From Polaribacter sejongensis (GTDB lineage: Bacteria > Bacteroidota > Bacteroidia > Flavobacteriales > Flavobacteriaceae), in assembly GCF_038024065.1 (NCBI RefSeq), contig NZ_CP150667.1:868001-932000 (forward strand): a stretch of 64,000 nt of DNA, in the 5' to 3' direction. The translations under genes were made by a program, and so were the position numbers. Positions 51,806 to 59,895 of this stretch are shown here, piece by piece. How positions within the stretch are numbered: position 1 is the first letter of the stretch; each line of letters begins with the position of its first letter. The notes beneath the pieces are model-generated. The model worked only from the letters and a program-made list of their open reading frames with translations. It searched no databases and was not told the DNA's origin.

Positions 51806-52882
51806 TTAACTATTCGGTAAAAGTGTTTGTATTTTTTGAAGTAAATCTTTAATTTCTTTTACAGCATTTAAATTTTCTTTTACAGGCATCGTACTTTGTC
51901 TCTCTATTAACTGAACAGGAATTACCATTTTAGAAATATTACTTTCATTTTTTAGCTGTATTAATATTTGCTTTACAGCTTGCTTCCCTATTTCTAAAAA
52001 ATTTTGATGAACGGTTGTTAATGGCGGATTGTAATATGCACTATTTATAGTATCATCAAAACCAGTTACCGCTATTTGTGCTGGCACAGTATATTTTTGT
52101 TCTGCACAAGCCCTTAAAGCTCCCAATGCCATTTGATCATTCCCTACTAATAAAGTATCTATATTTTGTGGTCGCAAGAGTAGTTTTGCTGTTTCATAAT
52201 ACCCACTTTCAGCACTCCAATCTCCTGTTTCTATTGTCACAATTTCTGCATCCGAGGATTCTAGAATATCTAACCAAGCTTGTTTTCTTAAATTCGCAGC
52301 ATGGGAATGAGCGGGTCCATTTAAAAGCGCAAACCTTTTTCTTCCTTGTTTCAACATTAACTCTGCAATTAACGCAGCGCCTTTGTAATGATCTGCAGCA
52401 ACCTGACTCACATTTGCTTCAGGCGAAACATCAATAAATAGAAAAGGTAAATGCTTATGTTTTGCTACTAAGTTTTCCGCCAACTCTTTTTGCACAGGCA
52501 AATTCACAAACACAACGTCTACCTGTTGAGATTTCAACTCTCGTATGGCATTTTCTAAATTTTTCTCTTCAGAATTTGAAACAGCAATAGATATAGCATA
52601 CCCAGCTTTTTCACTTTCTAAGCGAATTCCATTGACAATACTAGAAGCACCCTCCATGGTCATTTCTAATGTTATGACACCAAAAACCTTTGCTTTTTTA
52701 CGTACTAAAAGCTGAGCTCCTTTATTTGGCACATACCCTAACTGATCAATTGCTTCCTGAACTTTTTTTAAGGTATTCGCATTCACTCCTTCTCCTCCAT
52801 TAGTTACTCTAGAGACCGTTTGCGTAGAAACCCCTGCTAATTCTGCAACTTCTTTAAATGTTACCTTTTTATTCATAATCAA
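51806..52882 (-). CDS. LacI-family transcriptional regulator
   Basis: A 358-aa regulator: N-terminal helix-turn-helix (VTFKEVAELAGVSTQTVSRV, about residues 6-25) and hinge helix (GYVPNKGAQLLVRKK), then a periplasmic-binding-protein-like effector domain (KVFGVITLEMT; TLLVGNDQMALGALRAC; AVTGFDDTINSAYYNPPLTT). The C-terminal 20 residues form an extra helix. A sugar effector is likely because a GH97 glycosidase and a porin lie directly upstream on the same strand. Candidate operators are described at 52937-52977 and 56563-56650. Confidence 0.93.
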   Translation of the reverse strand: MIMNKKVTFKEVAELAGVSTQTVSRVTNGGEGVNANTLKKVQEAIDQLGYVPNKGAQLLVRKKAKVFGVITLEMTMEGASSIVNGIRLESEKAGYAISIAVSNSEEKNLENAIRELKSQQVDVVFVNLPVQKELAENLVAKHKHLPFLFIDVSPEANVSQVAADHYKGAALIAELMLKQGRKRFALLNGPAHSHAANLRKQAWLDILESSDAEIVTIETGDWSAESGYYETAKLLLRPQNIDTLLVGNDQMALGALRACAEQKYTVPAQIAVTGFDDTINSAYYNPPLTTVHQNFLEIGKQAVKQILIQLKNESNISKMVIPVQLIERQSTMPVKENLNAVKEIKDLLQKIQTLLPNS

Positions 52883-52936
52883 ACCTTAATTACAACAAAT
52901 ATAATTGTTTAAAAATTACAATGTCTTATTCATAGA

Positions 52937-52977
52937 AAAATCTATACCTGTATGAAATTACAACAAGTATAGATTTT
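52937..52977. promoter_or_regulatory. Inverted repeat between GH97 and lacI-type gene
   Basis: AAAATCTATAC (52937-52947) and GTATAGATTTT (52967-52977) are perfect 11-bp arms 19 bp apart. AATTACAACAARTATA occurs twice in the same gap (52888-52903 and 52956-52971). Either a terminator of the GH97 gene or a regulator site for the LacI-type gene. Confidence 0.5.
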
Positions 52978-53011
52978 ACAACTATCGGGGGATTAAAAAA
53001 AATTAAACTCA

Positions 53012-55033
53012 TTAAATCTTCACTACAAAACCTCCTCCTGGAGCCATACGTACTGTAAACGTATCTTTTATATTTTCTGTTTTTTTCACAAAATCAACTC
53101 CATTCATATCTGCATTCGGCCCGTCCTTAAACACAGTAGCGGTTCCTGACTTTCCTGTAATTTCTTTTACATTGATCGTTATTTCACGAGCATCCCAGTT
53201 ATTTAAACCACCAATATACCAGTCATTTCCTTTTCTACGAGCCGTAATAATGTACTCTCCTATTTTTCCATCAACAGTAATAGTTTCATCCCACGTAGTT
53301 GGAATAGAAGCAATAAACTCTGTACTAACCGGATTCTTTTCATAATTCGTTGGGGTATCACAAAGCATATTTAAAGGAGAAAAGAAAATTACATATTCTG
53401 CAAATTGATGCGTACGTGTTCCTTGACTCATCGGTTTTGAGAAGTTAGGAGCATATTGAGTTTCTACTTCATTTGTAATAGTATTTAAAGCCTTTACGGC
53501 ATTATTCATAGCACCTTGCGTATAATCTACAGGTCCAGAAATCATTCTGATAAACGGAAACGTAACATCATAGGTAACTTGATCACATTCTTTTGGTTGC
53601 CATTTCATTTGCTCTAAACCATGCACTCCTTCAAAATTTAAAATATTTGGATAGGTACGTTGTAAACCTGCTGGTTTATAAGTACCATGAAGATCTACAA
53701 TCAATTTATATTTTGCACACATTTGCGCAGAACGCTCGTTAAAATACACCAATTCTTGATCATCACCATTCATAAAATCGACCTTAAAACCTTTTACGCC
53801 CATTTCACTATAATGCTTACAAACCTCTTCCATATCTTTATCAAAGGCATAATAACCTGCCCAAAGAATAATATCTACATTTCGTTCTTTTGCATAATCA
53901 ACCAGTTCTTTGATATCAATTTCAGGAACAACCTGCATTAAATCGTATACTTTATTAACCGACCAACCTTCATCTAAAATTACATATTCAATACCATTTT
54001 TTGAAGCAAAATCGATATAATATTTATACGTTCTATTATCAATACCTGCTTTAAAATCTACACCTTCTAAATTCCAGTTATTCCACCAATCCCAAGCAAC
54101 TTTTCCTGGTTTAATCCAACTAGTATCTCCAATAGCATTTTTAGCAGCTAATTTGTAAGACATGGTTGTATTCGCCAACTCAACATCATTTCTTGTTACA
54201 ATTGCCGCTCTCCAAGGAAAACTACGTGGTGCGTTTACTTTCGCTATAAAAGGATGTCTACTTTTTACAATTACTTGAAGATTATTATACCCTGCGTGTT
54301 CTTCTACATCATCTCTTAAAGGCGCAAAAAAAGCATTCATTGTATTTTTACCAATACTTGTGGTTAAGTACATTCCTGGATAATTTCTTAAATCACTTTC
54401 TGTAATGGTAATACGTTTTTGGTTTTTAGACTCGATGCTTAAAGGCAAAAACATCAACCTATTTTTATCTAAATCAGAAATTTTAGAACGTGTGTATTGA
54501 TTTTCGAAAGATTGAAAAAGCTGATGCTCCATAGTTCCTGGAGAATACACATACGGTACTGTAGTCTCTACATCGTGTGCAAACTTATATTGCGCTTGCT
54601 CACTCACTACTTCATAATTTCCTTTTTTGGTTGAAGCAAAACGATACGCAACGCCATCATTATAAGCTCTAAACTCTAAACTCCAATGATCATTAAACGT
54701 TACAATAACATTATTGTATTCATCTCTTACCGTTTTAGATTTGTAAAAATGGGCATTAATTACATCATTCACTTTCGCTGTTTTAATATTTTTTATTTTA
54801 GAACCTAGTCCCCAGATAGTTCCATCAGACAAGGTCATAGAAAGATGAGAAGGCTCTAATACCTGCACTCCGTCTTGTGAAATAGTATAATAAATAGATT
54901 TACCTATACTTACTTCCGCCTGCGTTTTGCCATCAGGAGATTTTACGATTACTTTTTTATCTGCTGCAGACGTCGTTGTCGCTCCAAAAAGAATTAATAA
55001 TACTGCTGCCATTAAAGAAAATGTATTTTTCAT
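53012..55033 (-). CDS. Glycoside hydrolase family 97 (SusB-like alpha-glucosidase/alpha-galactosidase)
   Basis: A 673-aa secreted glycosidase: signal peptide MKNTFSLMAAVLLILFGATTTSAA, an N-terminal beta-sandwich (KSPDGKTQAEVSIGKSIYYT), a central TIM barrel (WDWWNNWNLEGVDFKAGIDN; YVILDEGWSVNK; GVKGFKVDFMNGDDQE near 410-425; NILNFEGVHGLEQMKW near 460-475) and a C-terminal sandwich. GH97 members are either inverting, using Glu bases, or retaining, using an Asp nucleophile. The Asp in FKVDFM and the Glu in NFEGVHGLEQ are both present, so the mechanism cannot be assigned by eye. It probably acts on alpha-glucosides in the periplasm, upstream of LacI control. Confidence 0.93.
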   Translation of the reverse strand: MKNTFSLMAAVLLILFGATTTSAADKKVIVKSPDGKTQAEVSIGKSIYYTISQDGVQVLEPSHLSMTLSDGTIWGLGSKIKNIKTAKVNDVINAHFYKSKTVRDEYNNVIVTFNDHWSLEFRAYNDGVAYRFASTKKGNYEVVSEQAQYKFAHDVETTVPYVYSPGTMEHQLFQSFENQYTRSKISDLDKNRLMFLPLSIESKNQKRITITESDLRNYPGMYLTTSIGKNTMNAFFAPLRDDVEEHAGYNNLQVIVKSRHPFIAKVNAPRSFPWRAAIVTRNDVELANTTMSYKLAAKNAIGDTSWIKPGKVAWDWWNNWNLEGVDFKAGIDNRTYKYYIDFASKNGIEYVILDEGWSVNKVYDLMQVVPEIDIKELVDYAKERNVDIILWAGYYAFDKDMEEVCKHYSEMGVKGFKVDFMNGDDQELVYFNERSAQMCAKYKLIVDLHGTYKPAGLQRTYPNILNFEGVHGLEQMKWQPKECDQVTYDVTFPFIRMISGPVDYTQGAMNNAVKALNTITNEVETQYAPNFSKPMSQGTRTHQFAEYVIFFSPLNMLCDTPTNYEKNPVSTEFIASIPTTWDETITVDGKIGEYIITARRKGNDWYIGGLNNWDAREITINVKEITGKSGTATVFKDGPNADMNGVDFVKKTENIKDTFTVRMAPGGGFVVKI

Positions 55034-55081
55034 GATTATAAATTTTAAGTTAATTGTTGTTTATTTATTTTTTAAGTTGAT

Positions 55082-56548
55082 TTACCACCAGATTTCAAAT
55101 TGCAATCCATAGGTAAATCCGGAAGTATTATTCCCAAAAGGAGCCCCGTTAGGCGTATTACCAATCAGCCCTTTTAAATCATCGCTCCAAAAAGCGTAGG
55201 TAACAAACGGACGCAATACTGGGCGCGCGTAAAAACCTTTTTTTAACGAAAGCTCTGGCGTAAACGTTATTTTATCAAGATTACCAGAAACATTTAATTG
55301 TTCGTTTTTTATATACTCATGCGTCAATTCTAGATGTAATTTAAAATGATCACTCATATAATACATTCCTCTTGCACCAGCCGTTAACCAATACAGCATT
55401 TTGTCTCTCCCTTGCAAATAGGTTTTATTAGTAGGGTTAGCACTATTGTATTCATAAGGCTTTGTTCCGTAATCTCTCATTACAGCAGACAGAATACCAT
55501 TTACAGCAAAAGTTTCTTTATCATCATATAAAAAGTTATTGTTGATTTCTAAAAAGTAAGAACTCGCAATATCATTTAAAACGATGTTATCATTTCCTGG
55601 ATTTTCTTTTTCAGACATTCCAGACCAGTGGTGTATTGGTATTGAAGCCCCTTGTCTAAATATAAGTGCCGTTGTATATGTAATATATTTCTTTTCATAA
55701 TCTAACCAAGAAATAACCGCAAAACCGTGTTTAGCATCATATTCCATGATTTCATTTTCTGCTCGATAACTATAATTTAAAGAGACATTCATTTTAAGAG
55801 TTTCACTAATTGGTAAATGCACATAACGCACATCTGCCGTATACGCTCTTAAGTCATCTTCTTCACCATTTATAAAAGAAACATCCTTTCCTTTCTCTTG
55901 AAAAGCCCAAATACCGAATTTAATATCTTCACCAGTTCCTTTCTGAATCAGTTTTTCCACACCAAATCCCCAACCTCTTTGTCCTGGATTTACCCATTGC
56001 CTATCTAACATATGCTCCGCTCTACGATCATAAAATCGTTTACCCGCCCAAATAACTTCTCCGTTTCCCAAAAAATTATTTGCACGCACATATAATTGTT
56101 CCGTTTTATTAAAACTCATTTGAGTATCCGTTCCAAAATCTTCATAAATAGAACTCATCCAAATAACATCTAAAGATTTCGATTTCTCTTCATCAAAATA
56201 ATACGAATAATCAAACTCTAACTCTCCATAAGTATCCGCCTGATTTCCCAAACTATATTTATTTTGAGCACCTGGCATCTGAAAATGCGCTTGCGTTTCC
56301 CCACCTTCACTTCGCCCAACACCTGTCCTTAAATAACCAGAAGTTTTAAACTTATGATTTCCTTTTTCAAAAATTGTTTGTGCTTCTACGTTAAATGTTG
56401 TCGAAAACATAAATAACATAAAAACAGACAATAAAATTCTTTTATTTACCCGAAAAAGGAATGAATTAGATTGAGCAACACACACCAAAACGTTATTAAA
56501 TAAAGTATAAATCTTCTTTTTTAAGTATTTTAAATTAATATATTTCAT
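55082..56548 (-). CDS. LamB-type maltoporin family outer-membrane porin
   Basis: A 488-aa porin. Mature start KFKTSGYLRTGVGRSEGGE and AQNKYSLGNQADTYGELEFD match the first strands of LamB maltoporin, and VIWAGKRFYDRRAEHMLD is the well-kept IWAGKRFYxRxxxHMxD stretch. The C-terminus ends in the aromatic FEIWW, as in BamA-assembled barrels. The signal region is unusually long (cleavage after about residue 56). A -7 box 23 bp upstream supports this start. It is first gene of a porin-GH97-LacI unit, so maltose/maltodextrin-like sugars are likely cargo (inference). Confidence 0.87.
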   Translation of the reverse strand: MKYINLKYLKKKIYTLFNNVLVCVAQSNSFLFRVNKRILLSVFMLFMFSTTFNVEAQTIFEKGNHKFKTSGYLRTGVGRSEGGETQAHFQMPGAQNKYSLGNQADTYGELEFDYSYYFDEEKSKSLDVIWMSSIYEDFGTDTQMSFNKTEQLYVRANNFLGNGEVIWAGKRFYDRRAEHMLDRQWVNPGQRGWGFGVEKLIQKGTGEDIKFGIWAFQEKGKDVSFINGEEDDLRAYTADVRYVHLPISETLKMNVSLNYSYRAENEIMEYDAKHGFAVISWLDYEKKYITYTTALIFRQGASIPIHHWSGMSEKENPGNDNIVLNDIASSYFLEINNNFLYDDKETFAVNGILSAVMRDYGTKPYEYNSANPTNKTYLQGRDKMLYWLTAGARGMYYMSDHFKLHLELTHEYIKNEQLNVSGNLDKITFTPELSLKKGFYARPVLRPFVTYAFWSDDLKGLIGNTPNGAPFGNNTSGFTYGLQFEIWW

Positions 56549-56562
56549 AACTGCTAGTTAAT

Positions 56563-56576
56563 TGTTTTCGCAAACA
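56563..56576. promoter_or_regulatory. LacI-type operator candidate at the porin promoter
   Basis: TGTTTTCGCAAACA is a near-perfect 14-bp palindrome with a central CG, the typical shape of a LacI/GalR operator. It overlaps the -7 box at 56571-56578, which would let a bound repressor block transcription of the porin. Confidence 0.55.
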
Positions 56577-56600
56577 TACATATAATTGCATGATTTTCAA
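56571..56600 (-). promoter_or_regulatory. Promoter of the porin gene
   Basis: On the minus strand, TATGTTTG (56571-56578) matches TAnnTTTG, and TTG (56598-56600) lies 19 bp upstream. The start of transcription falls about 15 nt before the ATG at 56548. Confidence 0.62.
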
Positions 56601-56617
56601 TGTTTAGAATAAACTAT

Positions 56618-56650
56618 TTACGAAAAAAAACTCCTAAATTATTTTCGTAA
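56618..56650. promoter_or_regulatory. Second inverted repeat upstream of the porin gene
   Basis: TTACGAAAA (56618-56626) and TTTTCGTAA (56642-56650) are perfect 9-bp arms 15 bp apart, centred about 65 bp upstream of the porin transcription start. A site for the LacI-type protein or another regulator. Confidence 0.45.
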
Positions 56651-56775
56651 CAATATTTAATTAAAACACAAACCTTTTAAAACACCGCTCGTCTCCTTAT
56701 TTTATTGACTTCCCTATTTTTAACTTGTTAAAATCATCATAAAATTTAAAAGAAAACATTAAAATGTTTTTTTAT

Positions 56776-56795
56776 TACTAACCGATTGTTTAGTT
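56776..56795. promoter_or_regulatory. TetR operator candidate at the tetR-type promoter
   Basis: TACTAACCGATTGTTTAGTT matches the perfect-arm site at 57399-57418 in 17 of 20 positions and overlaps the -7 box of the regulator gene (56791-56798), as expected for autorepression. Confidence 0.65.
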
Positions 56796-56798
56796 TTG
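56791..56798 (+). promoter_or_regulatory. -7 box (TAGTTTTG) of the TetR-type gene
   Basis: TAGTTTTG matches TAnnTTTG and ends 18 bp before the ATG at 56817. It overlaps the right half of the operator. No clear -33 box was seen. Confidence 0.55.
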
Positions 56799-56816
56799 CA
56801 TCGTAGTTAGAATATA

Positions 56817-57380
56817 ATGGCAAGAAAAAAAGAATATAACGAAGATGTAGTAGTTGAAAAAGCGATGAAGCTTTTTTGGCGCAATGGCTATCAAACCACT
56901 TCTATGCAAATGCTAGAGAAAGAGATGGGCATTAACAAGTTTTCTATCTATTCTAGTTTTGGTAATAAACACGGTCTTTTTCTAGAAAGTTTAAAATGCT
57001 ATAAAGGACAGGTAAATGTGGTTTTAGATAAATTCAAAAATGCTTCCAACGGAGTTGATGACATTAAACAATTTTTCTACGACTCTGTAAGTTCTAACTT
57101 TAAAGACGACAACATAAAGGGATGTTTGGTAACAAATACCTATAATGAATTTTCAGAATCTGAAGATGCATTGATTAAAGAAGAAATGACTGCTTTTATG
57201 AATAACTTAAAAGAGTTAATTATAGAGAAGCTTAAATTGGACGGGTCAAAAGATTTAAAAACCATAGAAAAACAAGCCAATTTTTTACTGTTGGCAAAAC
57301 ATGGTTTAGCAGCAGCAGCAAGAGTAAATAGTAAAAAAGAAATTGAAGATTACATAGAAATGACCTTTATAAATATATAA
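56817..57380 (+). CDS. TetR/AcrR-family transcriptional regulator
   Basis: A 187-aa regulator. Helix-turn-helix: VVEKAMKLFWRNGYQTTSMQ then EKEMGINKFSIYSSFGNKHG, with the YxxFxxK pattern of TetR proteins at about residues 43-49. The C-terminal ligand and dimer domain is all helical (DIKQFFYDSVSSNFKDDNIK; GCLVTNTYNEFSESEDALIK). It resembles YcdC/RutR- or AcrR-like regulators that respond to reactive compounds. It precedes a carboxymuconolactone-decarboxylase-like gene by 77 bp holding a matching palindrome, so it is likely to repress both. Confidence 0.93.
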   Translation: MARKKEYNEDVVVEKAMKLFWRNGYQTTSMQMLEKEMGINKFSIYSSFGNKHGLFLESLKCYKGQVNVVLDKFKNASNGVDDIKQFFYDSVSSNFKDDNIKGCLVTNTYNEFSESEDALIKEEMTAFMNNLKELIIEKLKLDGSKDLKTIEKQANFLLLAKHGLAAAARVNSKKEIEDYIEMTFINI

Positions 57381-57398
57381 ACATTTTTTTTAACCAAT

Positions 57399-57418
57399 AA
57401 CTAAACGATAGTTTAGTT
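57399..57418. promoter_or_regulatory. TetR operator candidate upstream of the CMD-family gene
   Basis: AACTAAAC, GATA, GTTTAGTT forms perfect 8-bp arms (9 bp counting the flanking T/A) in the gap between the regulator gene and 57458. Its sequence repeats at 56776-56795. The size and symmetry fit a TetR-family dimer site. Confidence 0.75.
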
Positions 57419-57457
57419 AAATTTAACATAAATAATAATAAATTAAAAATAGAAATT

Positions 57458-58015
57458 ATGACAACATTAAAAATTCACAACATAGAAACAGCACCAGAAG
57501 CAAGTAAAGCATTGTTAGAAAAATCTCAAAAAGCGTACGGTATGATTCCTGGATTGCACGGTGTTTTAGCAAGCTCTCCACAGCTTTTAGATGCTTACCA
57601 AACATTACATGAATTATTTACAAATACTTCTTTTAATGAAGAAGAATTAACGGTAGTTTGGCAAGCAATTAACGTAGAGCATGCATGTCATTACTGTGTT
57701 CCTGCTCATACAGGGATTGCAAAAATGATGAAAGTAGACGATACAATTACAGAAGCTTTACGTAACGAAACTCCTTTAGCAAGTCCTAAATTAGAAGCTT
57801 TACGTACAATGGCATTAACTATTGTTAGAAACCGTGGTAATGCTACACAAGCTGATTTAGATACATTTTATGCAGCTGGTTACGGTGAGCAACAAGTCTT
57901 AGAAATTATTTTAGGTCTTTCTCAAAAAGTAATTAGTAACTATACAAATCACATTGCAAATACACCTGTAGATGCTGCTTTTAAATCTTTTGCTTGGAGC
58001 AAAGACAAAGCATAA
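57458..58015 (+). CDS. Carboxymuconolactone decarboxylase/AhpD-like family protein
   Basis: A 185-aa all-helical protein. The active-site C-x-x-C lies in HACHYCVPAHTG near residues 77-80, with the following histidine as in AhpD peroxidase-related members. GMIPGLHGVLASSPQLLDAY precedes it. Such proteins reduce peroxides or act as partner of alkylhydroperoxide systems. A palindromic TetR site precedes it by 40 bp, and a hairpin terminator follows. Substrate unknown. Codon use is of the highly expressed type compared with neighbours. Confidence 0.9.
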   Translation: MTTLKIHNIETAPEASKALLEKSQKAYGMIPGLHGVLASSPQLLDAYQTLHELFTNTSFNEEELTVVWQAINVEHACHYCVPAHTGIAKMMKVDDTITEALRNETPLASPKLEALRTMALTIVRNRGNATQADLDTFYAAGYGEQQVLEIILGLSQKVISNYTNHIANTPVDAAFKSFAWSKDKA

Positions 58016-58045
58016 TTACAAAAAGATAATTGAGTACTATACTAT

Positions 58046-58072
58046 AAACCTTCCGAATCATTCGGAAGGTTT
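58046..58072 (+). terminator. Hairpin terminator after the CMD-family gene
   Basis: A perfect 12-bp stem AAACCTTCCGAA / TTCGGAAGGTTT around TCA lies 30 bp after the stop, though the T-run is short. It may be a partial terminator, since the next genes are co-oriented. Confidence 0.65.
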
Positions 58073-58106
58073 ATTCGGTATTAATAACTATATTTAAAAT
58101 AAAATT

Positions 58107-58421
58107 ATGATAAAAGTATCTGTAATGTATCCAAACTCTAAAGACGTACAGTTTGATGTAGAATATTATAAAAACAGTCATTTACCAATGATTTCTAAAG
58201 CACTTGGTAGTGCATTTAAAGGAATGGAACTAGATTTAGGAATTGGAAGTAGAGTTCCTGGAGAACCGGCTCCTTATGTAGCAATTGCACATTTATTGTT
58301 TGATGATGTTGCTTCTTTTCAAGAATCATTTGGTCCGCATGCAAAAGTATTTGCAGACGACATAAAAAATTATAGCAACGTACAAGGAGAGCTTCAAATT
58401 AGTGAATTGATAAATTTATAA
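58107..58421 (+). CDS. EthD family reductase
   Basis: A 104-aa dimeric alpha-beta barrel protein. VSVMYPNSKDVQFDVEYYKN and SHLPMISKALG match the EthD start with its H-L-P-x motif, and VAIAHLLFDDVASFQESFGP is the C-terminal half-barrel helix region. Members are small ferredoxin-fold enzymes or accessory proteins in degradation of ethers and aromatic compounds. It is followed 2 bp later by a haloacid-dehalogenase gene, so co-translation is likely. The reaction here is unknown. Confidence 0.9.
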   Translation: MIKVSVMYPNSKDVQFDVEYYKNSHLPMISKALGSAFKGMELDLGIGSRVPGEPAPYVAIAHLLFDDVASFQESFGPHAKVFADDIKNYSNVQGELQISELINL

Positions 58422-58423
58422 AG

Positions 58424-59119
58424 ATGAAAAATAACCGTAACATAAAACCGAAAGTACTTTTTTTTGATGTAAACGAAACTCTATTAGATCTTACCAAAAT
58501 GAAAAAACAGGTAGGTGACGCTTTGGGAGGAAAAGACGAATTACTTCCCTTATGGTTTACAACGATGTTACAGTATTCTTTAGTCACATCCGCAAGCGGA
58601 GATTATAAACCTTTTGGACACATTGGTGCTGCAGCTTTGCAAATGGTGGCTGCTAATAATGGCATTACCATCGCAGAAGAAAATGCGAGAGCGGTAATTG
58701 GAAATGCAATGCAAAACCTACCTCCTCACCCAGAAGTAAAAGAAGCATTGCTTCAATTAAAACAAGCAGGTTACAAATTAGTCGCATTTACAAACTCATC
58801 CACCGAAGGTTTAAAAAATCAATTTGAGAATGCTGGTTTAACCGATTATTTTGATGAACAATTAAGTGTTGAAGAAACCGGTAAGTTTAAACCTTTTACA
58901 GAGACTTATCTTTGGGGAGCAACAAAAATGAATGTAAAACCAGCAGAATGCATGTTAATTGCAGCGCATGGTTGGGATGTATATGGAGCAATGAGTGCCG
59001 GTTTAAAAGCTGCTTTTGTAGCAAGACCTGGTCAGCAATTGTTTCCGTTGGCACCCAAACCAGAAATTGTAGAAACCGACTTAAAAAAAGTAGCAGATAT
59101 TCTAGTAACTTATCAGTAA
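58424..59119 (+). CDS. Haloacid dehalogenase type II-like hydrolase
   Basis: A 231-aa HAD hydrolase. Nucleophile motif: VLFFDVNETLLDL (D-x-N-x-T/L) near residue 15. Motif II is FTNSSTEG and motif III is EETGKFKPFTETY with the conserved lysine. MLIAAHGWDVYGAMSAGLKA carries the final acidic-side motif, in the (S)-2-haloacid dehalogenase arrangement. It resembles the L-2-haloalkanoate group, hydrolysing halogenated carboxylates. The halide specificity is not proven by sequence. It sits in the TetR-type cluster. Confidence 0.92.
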   Translation: MKNNRNIKPKVLFFDVNETLLDLTKMKKQVGDALGGKDELLPLWFTTMLQYSLVTSASGDYKPFGHIGAAALQMVAANNGITIAEENARAVIGNAMQNLPPHPEVKEALLQLKQAGYKLVAFTNSSTEGLKNQFENAGLTDYFDEQLSVEETGKFKPFTETYLWGATKMNVKPAECMLIAAHGWDVYGAMSAGLKAAFVARPGQQLFPLAPKPEIVETDLKKVADILVTYQ

Positions 59120-59137
59120 AAAGGTATTTAAGGTAAC

Positions 59138-59806
59138 ATGAAGATAAAAGAAGTCAACATAAAAAAGATAGCAGAACATTGCATAGAAAATGTATTTAGA
59201 ACAAATACAAATTCACCTGGTTTTGTGTACCTTGACTTTGGAGAAAATAGAACTTCATCTGAACTTAGGGCTATTATGGTTGCGCTAAAAAATGAATTAT
59301 CCGTTTTTACATTAAGGAGATTCAATAAAGAATTAAGTTATCATTGGTTGGTTCGTTTCGATCAACAAGTTAGCACTCCTTTTCACTTAGATAATGCAGA
59401 AGATCAATCTTTTTTAATGCTAGGTTACGAACCAAGTGCAATAGAAAGTGAATTGTATATAGCCGATTATTATAAGTATGCAAATGATCATAAGGAGGCT
59501 TCAGAAGAGTATCTTAAAAATTTTACGCCCGTATTTAAAGAAGATGAAGCTATACTTACACCCTATATTACCAAGCTAGCATCATTTGATAAACATACGT
59601 ATAAGATTGTTTTAATTAATAATAGCAATCCAAAACAAGGAAGAGAAACCTTAGGTGTATTTCATAAAGCAAAAATTGTGAAACCCGATCTAAATAAAAG
59701 TAGAACAGTAAATTCAATGATTTTTAATATGTTATCAAAAGATAATAATATTGAAGACCAGAAAAAAGAACATGCTTTTTTAAATACTGATATTATAAGT
59801 AAATAG
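59138..59806 (+). CDS. Unknown protein with H-x-D motif, possible 2OG-Fe(II) dioxygenase
   Basis: A 222-aa protein that I do not recognise. A segment STPFHLDNAEDQSFLMLGYE near residues 80-98 carries an H-x-D pair followed by an aromatic/Leu strand, as in Fe(II)/2-oxoglutarate dioxygenases. A later His and an Arg are in GRETLGVFHKAKI near 170. The whole is mixed alpha/beta without a signal peptide. It could equally be an unrelated family. It starts 18 bp after the dehalogenase gene and follows it in the same operon. Confidence 0.5.
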   Translation: MKIKEVNIKKIAEHCIENVFRTNTNSPGFVYLDFGENRTSSELRAIMVALKNELSVFTLRRFNKELSYHWLVRFDQQVSTPFHLDNAEDQSFLMLGYEPSAIESELYIADYYKYANDHKEASEEYLKNFTPVFKEDEAILTPYITKLASFDKHTYKIVLINNSNPKQGRETLGVFHKAKIVKPDLNKSRTVNSMIFNMLSKDNNIEDQKKEHAFLNTDIISK

Positions 59807-59895
59807 TAATTACTTTTTCGTCTTTTAAATAAAAGTCAAACTAGTAATTATAGCTTTAAATATTGAATTTAAATGAGCCTAAAAATAAACATAAA

